Shown here in pieces: positions 55,128 to 63,239 of a DNA stretch of 64,000 nt (the stretch's first letter is position 1; each line of letters begins with the position of its first letter). The notes under the pieces are model-generated. The model was not told where the DNA came from. It saw nothing but the letters and a program-made list of their open reading frames with translations, and did no database searches. The stretch is from Thermomicrobiales bacterium (GTDB taxonomy: Bacteria > Chloroflexota > Chloroflexia > Thermomicrobiales > CFX8). Location of the stretch: contig JBAOIG010000005.1 in NCBI GenBank assembly GCA_037045155.1, positions 868,001 through 932,000 of the forward strand, written 5' to 3'. Made by a program: the position numbers and the translations under genes.

Positions 55128-55697
55128 CCTCCGCGCCCTACGCCGGGAGCTCATCCGCCCCCAAGGTGGCCAACCTGGATCGCTCGTGACGTCAAGGTGG
55201 CCAACTCGTCCTGTATGGAAGTGGCCATCTTGGTCACGTTCGAGAGCGCTGACGCCAGGTTGTCCACTCTCCCACGTATGGAAGTGGACAACCTGAACGC
55301 GCAGGTACTATCGAGATTGTCCACTGGCCAACCTGAGGCGTGCGCCGTGAGGGTGCTTGGCCAGGTTGTCCACTTCCATACCTGAGGAAGTGGACAACCT
55401 GAACGCGCAGGTACTATCGAGATTGTCCACTGGCCAACCTGAGACGTGCGCCGTGAGGGTGCTTGGCCAGGTTGTCCACTTCCATACCTGAGGAAGTGGA
55501 CAACCTGACCAACGCTGGGCGACGGAGCCAGATCGGCCGCCGTACGCCGATCACGGTCGAGGCAGCGGTCGAGCCGGCACAACGGGCGCCCTACCGCGGA
55601 CAGGCCGGAGGCGCTGTCCCTACGGAGCCGTTTGCGCGCCCGTCTCTCTCCGCCTCATCTCCCACTCCCTTCACAGGGGAGGGGGTTGGGGGAGGGG
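55128..55697. other. Intergenic region dominated by repeat boxes
   Basis: A 570-base gap with no supported gene. 55163-55507 carries the box array listed separately. The right part has a CTCCC...GGGAG type G-rich stem near 55653-55695, just before the transporter stop. Confidence 0.7.
55163..55507. repeat. Array of GAAGTGGACAACCTG boxes with a 106-bp tandem repeat
   Basis: At least ten 11- to 15-base boxes occur in both orientations. Direct boxes are at 55163, 55194, 55219, 55281, 55387 and 55493; inverted ones at 55256, 55315, 55362 and 55468. From 55281 a 106-bp unit is repeated twice almost exactly (one difference) and starts a third time. Each unit has 15-bp perfect inverted ends. Unit junctions form an 11-bp stem (GTCCACTTCC...GGAAGTGGAC). 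The boxes resemble the multiple end repeats of IS21-type elements, but no transposase is near. Confidence 0.9.
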
Positions 55698-57440
55698 TTA
55701 CTCGACCGGCACGACGCCCATCGGCATGTCGTCCATCGCGGCTTCGTCGGAGAGGTCCATCTCGTTGGTGGTGGCGTCTTGCTGGGCGAGGATCTGGCGC
55801 TTGGCGGAGACGATGGCCTGGTCTGCGCTCCAGAAGAACGAGCCCTGGCCCATCTCATCGACCAGCCCGGTGCGCTCAAAGAGCTTCTGCACCTGTGGCT
55901 GCAGCCCTGTGATCAGCAGCACGCCATCGCGCTGGCGCTGGATGTGCCAGAAGTGCTCCAGCGCGTGGACGCAGGAGACGTCGACCATTGGCACCCCGCG
56001 CATCGAGAGCACCAGCACCCGCGAGGGGGGCAGCGCCTCCAGCGTCTCCGTCAGCTGCGAGACAGCGCCGAAGTAGAGCGCGCCGGAGACGTAGACGACG
56101 CGCATGCCCTCGACCTCGCGCTGGATCTGGTGGCCGGCCCGCCGGATGCGCTCCCAGTCCACCTCGGTCGGCACGATCTGCAGCCGCGACACCTGGCCGA
56201 GGAAGACCAGCAGCGATAGCCCGACGCCCAGCAGGATCGCCTGCGTCAGGTCGAGCGCGACCGTCGCCGCCATCGTCACCAGCATGACCCCGGTGGCGCT
56301 CTTCAACCGCCGGTGGAGGTAGAAACGGATGACGTGCCACTCGTTCATCCGCCAGGCGGTGACCATCAGCACGCCGGCCAGCGCCGCCAGTGGGATGTGG
56401 CTGATGACGCTGCCCAGCGCCAGCGCCCCGGCCAGCAGGGCGAACGAGTGGACGAAGCTGACCATCCGGGTCACCCCGCCGGCCCGCACGCCGACCGAGA
56501 TCCGCGCGATCGCCGCCGTCGCCGGCACCCCGCCGAGGAACGGGATCACGATATTGCCGACCCCCTGGGCGACCAGCTCCTGGTTGACTGCCAGCTTCGT
56601 GCCGGTCATCCGGCCAGCGACGACGCCGGCCAGCAGGCTCTCGATCGCGCCCAACGCGGCAATCGCGATGGCCGGCCCCAGCAGGTCGCTCATCATGCCG
56701 GTGTTCGGCAGCGTCAGCGCCAGCCGGTCGTCGAGAATGATGCTGCGTGGGATCGCGCCGATCGTCGCCACCTGCCAGCCGGCCGACCAGGCGAGCGCCG
56801 TCGCTACGCTGATCCCCAGCAGCGCCGCTGGGACGCGCTGGACCGGCCGGACGTGCGGCAGCAGGATCATCGTCGCCGCCACGATGCCGGTCGCCACGAT
56901 TGCCTGGACGCTGACCGCCGGCAGCGGGTTGGTCAGGTAGCCCCAGATCTTCAGCGCGGAAGTGTCGGCCGGCTCGGTGTGGATGCCGAGGGCGTTATCG
57001 ATCTGCCCGATGAAGATGATCAGCGCGATGCCGCTGGTGAAGCCGGTGATGACCGGGGCGGGGATGAAGTTGATGATCCGGCCGAGCTTGAAGACGCCGA
57101 GGGCGAAGATGACCAGGCCGGCCATCACGCCCGCCACCCAGATGCCCTCCAGCCCGTGCTTCTGGCCGACGAGGATCAGCACCGCCGACATCGCGCCGGT
57201 CGGGCCGCTGATCTGGTAGGGCGCGCCGGAGAGAGCGCCGATCAGGAAGCCGGCCACGATCGCCGTGATCAGGCCGGCCGCCGCCGTCGAGCCCGAGGCG
57301 ACGCCGAAGGCCAGCGCCAACGGCAACGCCACCGCCGCGACCGTCAGCCCGGCGACGACATCCAGCTGGAAGTGGGCCCGGTTGTAACCCGCAAACTCGG
57401 ACTGCCAGAGCCGTACCAGAACCGGTGTGCGCGACAGCAC
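55698..57440 (-). CDS. SulP family anion transporter with STAS domain
   Basis: A 580-residue membrane transporter for sulphate, bicarbonate or related anions. About 12-14 helices fill residues 1-410 (DVVAGLTVAAVALPLALAFGVASG, GPTGAMSAVLILV, TGFTSGIALIIFIGQ), and the C-terminal STAS domain contains LVLSMRGVPMVDVSCVHALEHF. GTG follows GGGAGG by 6 bases. The neighbours do not indicate the anion. It lies downstream of the acylase gene on the same strand, 194 bases away. Confidence 0.94.
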   Translation of the reverse strand: MLSRTPVLVRLWQSEFAGYNRAHFQLDVVAGLTVAAVALPLALAFGVASGSTAAAGLITAIVAGFLIGALSGAPYQISGPTGAMSAVLILVGQKHGLEGIWVAGVMAGLVIFALGVFKLGRIINFIPAPVITGFTSGIALIIFIGQIDNALGIHTEPADTSALKIWGYLTNPLPAVSVQAIVATGIVAATMILLPHVRPVQRVPAALLGISVATALAWSAGWQVATIGAIPRSIILDDRLALTLPNTGMMSDLLGPAIAIAALGAIESLLAGVVAGRMTGTKLAVNQELVAQGVGNIVIPFLGGVPATAAIARISVGVRAGGVTRMVSFVHSFALLAGALALGSVISHIPLAALAGVLMVTAWRMNEWHVIRFYLHRRLKSATGVMLVTMAATVALDLTQAILLGVGLSLLVFLGQVSRLQIVPTEVDWERIRRAGHQIQREVEGMRVVYVSGALYFGAVSQLTETLEALPPSRVLVLSMRGVPMVDVSCVHALEHFWHIQRQRDGVLLITGLQPQVQKLFERTGLVDEMGQGSFFWSADQAIVSAKRQILAQQDATTNEMDLSDEAAMDDMPMGVVPVE

Positions 57441-57634
57441 GATAAGCCTCCCGCTGGGGACACGGACAACCGCGCCGCGAGCGTCAGCCCGCAGCCCATC
57501 TCACGTAACGTCAGAACGGCGACGACGCCGGACGCCTCATCGCGCTCCGGTGTTGTGGATCGATCTAGCCTAGCACCGCGACGGACGAGGAACAATAACC
57601 ACCGCCCAGCTATTCAGAATGCCCCCCCCGCCCC

Positions 57635-59962
57635 CTACGCCGGCTCCAGCCGCTGGGTCGTGACTGCGTCGTCGTCGACTGCCTCGCGGGAGTAGGGCAT
57701 CGGGTGCATTCGCACGGCGCTCCAGGTCTCGGCCTGGTCGGCGTAGTGCGGGCTGCCGGGGTGGCCGGACGCGCCGAGCGGCGAGACCCATCGCGACATA
57801 TCCCACGAGTCGGTATCGAACGCATAGCGGGCGACCGATGTGCCATTGATAAGGTAGCTCTGGCCCGGGAACGTCCCGGCGCACTGGAGCGTGTCGGCGT
57901 CGCCACCGAGCGTCACCGAGGGCGGATTGAGCAGCCCGGCTGCCTCCGGGAACAGCGCTGCCAGTGGATGAACGGGGCGGGTGCGGTGCAGCTGCTCCCA
58001 GCGCCACTGGTCGATGTCGTCCCCCAGCTCGGCCCGCAGGAAGGTGATTGCGTCGCTGAACGCCGCGGCGAGCGGTGTCGACCATGTCTCGCCCTCGGCC
58101 AGCAGGCTGGTGTCGCCATCGCGCAGCATGCCCGGGATCTGGCTCCAGAGACGCGCGGCCGGCCCCATCGCTGCTGGTTCGCCGGGGTAGGGGTTTGGCG
58201 CCAGCGCCGACGCAGCGGGCCGCTGGAGAACCTGACGGGTGAGATGCTCGCGAGTGACGGCGTAGATCGCCGGCTCGACCAGCGCCTTGTTCATCGCGCC
58301 ATCCCAGCCGGCCAGCCGCTCCCGCGCGGCGATCTCCAGCGGGTTGTCGAGCGCGAGGCCGGCCAGCGCGTCCACGAGCAAGCGGCTGGGGATCGAGACG
58401 CAGTCGGAGTGCATTGCCTCGATGTCGTCGATCGTCGCGCCGTCCAATGCTGCCAGCCGGGCAGTCACGCGCAGTGCTCGATGGGGAGGGGCGTAGTCGA
58501 GCCCGAGGTAGTAGGGATAATCGTCGCCGACGACCTTGTTGTTGGCCGTCCCGATCCAGCTCGTCTCGGGGTCTCGAGAGCGCGGCAGGTCGGAGAACGG
58601 AATGTCGCCCTGCCACTCGTGGTCGTCATTCCAGCCGGGGACGGGTAGCCAGCCGTTGGCCGCGTTGCGGACTGGCACGCGGCCGCGGAAGAGAAACGCG
58701 ATCGTGCCGCCGGCGTCGGCCATCGTCATGTTGTTGCACGGGTCGACCCAGTCGCGCATCGCGTCGTCCATCTCGGCGACGCTGGTCGCCAGCATCTGTG
58801 GGACGAGGCACTGGAAGCCGGGGTTCGGCCGGTCGAGCGCGGAATAGCGGAGCGTGATCGCGTGGCCAGAGGCCGGCGCGCCGACGACCACCGGGCCGTG
58901 GCGGGTGCTGACGACATCGATCTCGACCGGGTCGCCGCCGCGGACCTCGATCGTCTCCCGTCGCGTTGTGGCCGGCCGCCACTCGTCGTTGACCGCGTAT
59001 TCCAGCGCGCCGTCGGAATCGCGGAATCGCTCGACGTAGAGATCCTGATAGTCGGCCATCCCGTGGGTGATGCACCAGGCGACCTGCGCGTTGTGGCCGA
59101 AGTGCGGGAAGCCGGGGATGCCGGCGAACGAGTAGCCGATGACATCCGCCTCGGGACAGGTGAGGTGGTTCTGGTAGTAGACGTTCGGCACGTCGAGGAG
59201 GCGATGTGGATCGCCGCCGACAAGCGGTTTGCCCGAAGCCGTCCGGCTGCCACCAACAACCCAGCTGTTCGACCCGGCCGCCTCCGGCATGCGCGAGAGC
59301 GCCTCGATGCCCGGCATCAGCGGTGCGAGATCGGCCATTGCTCCCTCGTATTCCTCGCCCGGTGGGACGATGACGATACCCCCTTCGGCCGTGCGCACCC
59401 CCAACTCCGACACTGCCTCCGGCCCCAACGCCATCAGCACCCGCGCCCGCCAGAGCTTCGACCCCCAGGCGCCCATCAGGACGTGGCGCACCTTGAAGAT
59501 CGCGCCCGAGTCCCACGGTTGCCACGGCGCAGGTGAGACGCCGAGCAGATCCAGCTCGACCGGCAGCGTCGCTGTTGTGTCGATGAAGGCGTTGACGCCG
59601 GCCGCGTAGGCGTCCAGCATCACCCGGGTGTCGTCGTCGAACGCTGCGTAGTCGGCCTGCGCGCTGGCGACGAGGTCGAGGCGACGCATCAGGCTGTCGC
59701 TCTCGAGCAGCGTCTTGCCGGCCAGCGCTGCGCCACGGCCGGCGGCGCGGTCCCGGTCGAACACCATCTGCCAGAGCCGGTCCTGCGCGTGCGCGAACCC
59801 CTGGCCGAAGAATGCGTCGCGCAGGCTGGTTGCGCGGACATGCGGGATGCCGAGGCTGTCACGGACAATCTCGACCGGCTGATCGAGCCCTCCGACGCGG
59901 ACGGTCCCGCTGGTGTCGGGCAACGCCCGCTCGAGTCGCTGCCGGTCTATGCTGCCTGCCAT
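57635..59962 (-). CDS. Penicillin acylase-family N-terminal nucleophile hydrolase
   Basis: A 775-residue precursor of the Ntn-hydrolase type. The alpha part runs to about residue 230 (VEIVRDSLGIPHVRA, then FGQGFAHAQDRLWQM). The beta part opens with the nucleophile Ser231 in SNSWVVGGSRTASGKPLVGGDPH, after self-cleavage at AAG/SNSW. No clear signal peptide is seen, so it may be cytoplasmic, acting on acyl-amides or acyl-homoserine lactones. GAGGAG precedes the ATG at 59962. Frames continue upstream to 60292 but cross the divergent promoter region. Confidence 0.93.
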   Translation of the reverse strand: MAGSIDRQRLERALPDTSGTVRVGGLDQPVEIVRDSLGIPHVRATSLRDAFFGQGFAHAQDRLWQMVFDRDRAAGRGAALAGKTLLESDSLMRRLDLVASAQADYAAFDDDTRVMLDAYAAGVNAFIDTTATLPVELDLLGVSPAPWQPWDSGAIFKVRHVLMGAWGSKLWRARVLMALGPEAVSELGVRTAEGGIVIVPPGEEYEGAMADLAPLMPGIEALSRMPEAAGSNSWVVGGSRTASGKPLVGGDPHRLLDVPNVYYQNHLTCPEADVIGYSFAGIPGFPHFGHNAQVAWCITHGMADYQDLYVERFRDSDGALEYAVNDEWRPATTRRETIEVRGGDPVEIDVVSTRHGPVVVGAPASGHAITLRYSALDRPNPGFQCLVPQMLATSVAEMDDAMRDWVDPCNNMTMADAGGTIAFLFRGRVPVRNAANGWLPVPGWNDDHEWQGDIPFSDLPRSRDPETSWIGTANNKVVGDDYPYYLGLDYAPPHRALRVTARLAALDGATIDDIEAMHSDCVSIPSRLLVDALAGLALDNPLEIAARERLAGWDGAMNKALVEPAIYAVTREHLTRQVLQRPAASALAPNPYPGEPAAMGPAARLWSQIPGMLRDGDTSLLAEGETWSTPLAAAFSDAITFLRAELGDDIDQWRWEQLHRTRPVHPLAALFPEAAGLLNPPSVTLGGDADTLQCAGTFPGQSYLINGTSVARYAFDTDSWDMSRWVSPLGASGHPGSPHYADQAETWSAVRMHPMPYSREAVDDDAVTTQRLEPA

Positions 59963-60126
59963 GCTGCCCCACTCCTCTTTGCTATCGCCATACGCATGTT
60001 CGGCACATAGTACCGCCATCGGCGCGCCTGCGACCGGACCGACCCTGCATGAGCCTGGCGTCGAGTTATACACTTGCGCATTGGATCGGCCGTGTGCGTG
60101 GCCGGCCAGCTTTCGGAGTAGGCAGG

Positions 60127-61641
60127 ATGATCGACACCATGCGCCAGTCTCTGCTGCGCGCCATCCTGTTGTTATGCACGGTATTGCTTGTCGCTTGCGG
60201 CACGCATGCCGGCGATAGCGCGACCCGCCTCCCGGGGGCCGGGATGCAGACGGCGGGCAGCGAAGCGGTGGCCGGCACGAAGACGCCGCCAACCGGGGCT
60301 ACCAAAGTCGGGTCCACGGACGCCACCGGGGTTCCGGCTCCGCCGCAGCCGACAGGTATCGCGATCTCGGCTACCAGCGTGCCGACAGCCATTTCCGGCC
60401 CGGAGGGAACCGGGACGCTGACCGCGCCAGCGCCAACCTCGACACTGCCACCCGCCACCGGTTCGCTGCGCATCCGCCAATGGGGATACAGCCAGTCCGA
60501 GGCATACACCGAGGTGAGCTGGGGCTTTCTCATCTCAAATCAGGACCGCGCCAGCGCCGTGCTGGACACTGCCTATGTCCTGACCTTTGTCGACGACACC
60601 GGCCAGACGATCAAGGTCGACGAGGGGTATATCGACATCATCATGCCCGACGCTGAGATCGGCGTTGGCGGATCAACCTTCCTGCCCCAGGACGCCATTG
60701 CTCGATCGATGCGAGTCGATCTCCGCCCCGGCCGCCTGGCGCAACCGCCGATCCGGCCGGCGATTGCCGTCGAGAATATCGCCTATTTCGAGCGGTCGCT
60801 CTTCCCGATCGCGACGGGCGTCGTCAGCGCCGTGTTCGATCGGCCGGTCGAAGATGTCAGGGTCTATGCGGTCGGGTTCGACCGCAACGATGCGATCGTT
60901 GGCGGCGGCTCCGTCTTCCTGCCCTTCATCCTCCCCGGTCAGCCGATCGGCGTCGAGGTGTCGATCTCCGGCGCCGGCCAGCCGTCTCGCATCGAGCTCT
61001 ACCCGGTCATCACATCCGCGACAGTCCACGCCGACGAGATGGCGCTCCTCAACCCACGGCCGGCGGCTGTCACGATCGAGAAGCAGGGCTGGGGAGCCGT
61101 GGCAGCCAGCGGCGAGATCGGCTGGGCGTTCCTGCTCCAGAACCCGAGCGACACACTGGCAGCCGAGCCGGTCTTCTATCAGGTGACAGCCTGGTCGGCC
61201 GATGGCCGGGTCCTGGCAACGAACACGTCCGCGATCCCGGTCCTGCTGCCCGGAGAGCTACTGGGCGTCGGCGGCTCGGTCTTTGCGCCGGACGGCGTCG
61301 CGCCCGATCGCGTCGATATCCAGATTCTCGACCCCTCGTGGGAGAAGCTGAACGCCACGGCCGGCATGCTGCCAGTCAGCAATGTCCAGCTCGTGCCAGA
61401 CGTACTCACTCCCCGCGCGACCGGTGTGGTGACCAACGGCCTCGATGTCGATCTCGGCTCCGTCGCGGTGTTCGCGGTTGGTTATGATGCTAGTGGCGCG
61501 ATCATCGGCGGCGGGCTTGCGACAATCGAGACGTTGCCCGCGCGCGGTGAGGCGACGGTTGATGTGGCGCTTGCGGTTGGCGGCGAGCCGGCGCGTGTCG
61601 AGCTGTACGCGGCCCTGAGCTCCTCCAGCCAGATTCCCTGA
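60127..61641 (+). CDS. Lipoprotein with repeated FxLYD-like domains
   Basis: A 504-residue exported lipoprotein. The signal ends in CTVLLVACG with the Cys at about residue 24, followed by a 90-residue Thr/Pro/Ala-rich linker. The rest is three to four repeats of roughly 110 residues (RIRQWGYSQSEAYTEVSWGFLISN, then VTIEKQGWGAVAASGEIGWAFLLQN, and others), each ending in a strand with a GGxx/LLPG turn, as in bacterial FxLYD domains. The function is unknown. ATG follows AGGCAGG. A 21-base gap leads to the lipoate-ligase genes. Confidence 0.75.
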   Translation: MIDTMRQSLLRAILLLCTVLLVACGTHAGDSATRLPGAGMQTAGSEAVAGTKTPPTGATKVGSTDATGVPAPPQPTGIAISATSVPTAISGPEGTGTLTAPAPTSTLPPATGSLRIRQWGYSQSEAYTEVSWGFLISNQDRASAVLDTAYVLTFVDDTGQTIKVDEGYIDIIMPDAEIGVGGSTFLPQDAIARSMRVDLRPGRLAQPPIRPAIAVENIAYFERSLFPIATGVVSAVFDRPVEDVRVYAVGFDRNDAIVGGGSVFLPFILPGQPIGVEVSISGAGQPSRIELYPVITSATVHADEMALLNPRPAAVTIEKQGWGAVAASGEIGWAFLLQNPSDTLAAEPVFYQVTAWSADGRVLATNTSAIPVLLPGELLGVGGSVFAPDGVAPDRVDIQILDPSWEKLNATAGMLPVSNVQLVPDVLTPRATGVVTNGLDVDLGSVAVFAVGYDASGAIIGGGLATIETLPARGEATVDVALAVGGEPARVELYAALSSSSQIP

Positions 61642-61662
61642 AACAGCCGGGAGGCAAGAACG

Positions 61663-61938
61663 ATGCATGGTGAGTACAAGACGCCGGGCGGCAAGCTCGT
61701 CGTCGTCGATTTCGCCGTCGCCGATGGGCGATTGAGCGACGCGATGGTCTCGGGAGATTTCTTCCTGTATCCCGAGGAGGCGCTGGAATATATCTCCGGC
61801 GCGCTCGACGGCCTGTCGGTCGATGCCAGTGAGGAACATATCGCGCAGTCGGTCGCCGACGCTCTGCCACAGGGCACAGAGATGCTCGGCTTCTCGCCGG
61901 AGGCGATCGCGATCGCGGTGCGAAGGGGGTTAGCATGA
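61663..61938 (+). CDS. lplB: Lipoate-protein ligase accessory subunit (LplB-like)
   Basis: A 91-residue protein equivalent to the C-terminal accessory domain of single-chain lipoate ligases, here encoded alone. YKTPGGKLVVVDFAVADGRLSDAMVSGDFFLYPEEAL is the characteristic start. In Thermoplasma the split LplA needs such a partner to make lipoyl-AMP. GGGAGGCAAG lies before the ATG. Its stop overlaps the catalytic-subunit start (ATGA), so the two are made together. Confidence 0.82.
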   Translation: MHGEYKTPGGKLVVVDFAVADGRLSDAMVSGDFFLYPEEALEYISGALDGLSVDASEEHIAQSVADALPQGTEMLGFSPEAIAIAVRRGLA

Positions 61939-62741
61939 GCCGAAGCGAGCAGCTGTACCCGCGCGAGGCGAACTCCCGCTGGCGGGACTATGAGTGGGAG
62001 ATCATTCCATCGACCCCGCTGCCGCCGGCGATGAACATCGCGCTCGACGAGGTGCTGACCCGCCAGGTTGGCGCGGGAGCGCGCCGGCCAACCCTGCGCT
62101 TCTGGGGCTGGGCCGCGCCGGTCGTCGTCATCGGCCGCTTCCAGTCAGTCCGCAACGAGGTGCAGATCGAGAACTCGGCAGACCTGGGCGTTCAGATCGT
62201 CCGCCGTATTACCGGCGGCGGCGCGATGTTCACCGAACCTGGTCTCGATATCACCTATTCGCTGTACGCGCCGCCGGCGCTCGTCGAGGGTCTGTCGTTC
62301 CCGGAGTCATACGCTTTCCTCGATAGCTGGGTGGTCGAGACCTTTCGCGAGCTGGGGATCGACGCCTGGTACGCGCCGCTGAACGACATCACCTCGGCCG
62401 GCGGCAAGATCGGTGGCGCGGCTCAGGCCCGTCGGTTCGGCGCGGTGTTGCACCACACGATGGCGTCGTACGAGATGGACCCGACGCTGATGCTTCAGGT
62501 GCTGCGGATCGGGATGGAGAAGCTGTCTGACAAGGGGCTTCGCAGCGCCGACAAGCGGGTCGGCCCCCTGCATCAGCAGACGAACCTGCCGCGCGAGGCG
62601 TTCTTCCACGCGCTGACCGAGCGCTTCAAGGATCTAACGGGCGGCGAGCTGGGAGAGATTACCGACGTCGAGCACCAGGCGGCCGTCGAGCTGGTCCGCG
62701 CCAAGTTCTCAACCGAGGAATGGACCTACCTCCTGCCCTGA
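61935..62741 (+). CDS. lplA: Lipoate-protein ligase catalytic subunit (LplA-like)
   Basis: A 268-residue biotin/lipoate-type ligase that attaches lipoate (or octanoate) to the Lys of E2 or GcvH. MNIALDEVLTRQ, the lipoate pocket RRITGGGAMFTEPG and the catalytic Lys158 in SAGGKIGGAAQARR are visible. The usual His-Asp after GGGA is changed to FTEP. It lacks the C-terminal accessory domain, supplied by the upstream gene. The stop codon is formed where a MITE-like sequence begins (62741), so the true 3' end may have been altered. An octanoyltransferase role cannot be excluded. Confidence 0.87.
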   Translation: MSRSEQLYPREANSRWRDYEWEIIPSTPLPPAMNIALDEVLTRQVGAGARRPTLRFWGWAAPVVVIGRFQSVRNEVQIENSADLGVQIVRRITGGGAMFTEPGLDITYSLYAPPALVEGLSFPESYAFLDSWVVETFRELGIDAWYAPLNDITSAGGKIGGAAQARRFGAVLHHTMASYEMDPTLMLQVLRIGMEKLSDKGLRSADKRVGPLHQQTNLPREAFFHALTERFKDLTGGELGEITDVEHQAAVELVRAKFSTEEWTYLLP

Positions 62742-63239
62742 GTGCTCTGGCTAGCACGAAGTGTCAGGATGGCAGGGCACAGGGGACGGCAGCCACTCCC
62801 ATCGGTTTGTCATCCTGAGTGCTCCGACCAGCGTGACGTGTCGGATTGTTGGTTGCGGCCGCCACCCCATCTCTCTGTCATCCTGAGGCCGCAGCCGAAG
62901 GATCCGTTTCCCTGCGTTCGGTCGCAGCTGGCGGGGAGGAACGGATTCTTCGCTGCGGCTCAGAATGACAGGAGGCGGGGAACCGTCCAGAATGACAGGA
63001 TCACTGCGGTCGACGACTCAGTGCACCGACTAGCGTGATGTGTCCTGTACTGTGGTGCGACAGCCACCCCGGCCGTTTGTCATGCTGAGCCTCAGCGAAG
63101 CATCTCCTCATGCTGGATGCATTCAGACGCAGGAGAGATCCTTCGGCTGCGGCCTCAGGATGACAAGGTGCGGGGAGGCTGCCAACCTGACACATCATGC
63201 TAGTCACTGTACTGAGTACAGCGACTAGCATGAAGTGTC
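62741..63239. mobile_element. Nested MITE cluster with IS630-type ends
   Basis: Three end-type sequences in direct orientation (GACTAGCGTGATGTGTC type) start at 62741, 62818 and 63020, and one inverted at 63189-63213. Palindromic cores lie at 62875-62971 and 63077-63166, with a truncated one at 62807-62817. The interval 63020-63213 is a complete 194-bp element with 25-bp ends matching at 21 positions. The sequence after 63215 is the end of the adjacent IS630-type element. Together the last inverted end and the IS end make a 25-bp inverted repeat. Confidence 0.85.

Noticed and set aside
55163..55507. CRISPR array
   Set aside because: The repeated unit is 106 bp with internal inverted boxes and no variable spacers of even length, and no cas genes are present.
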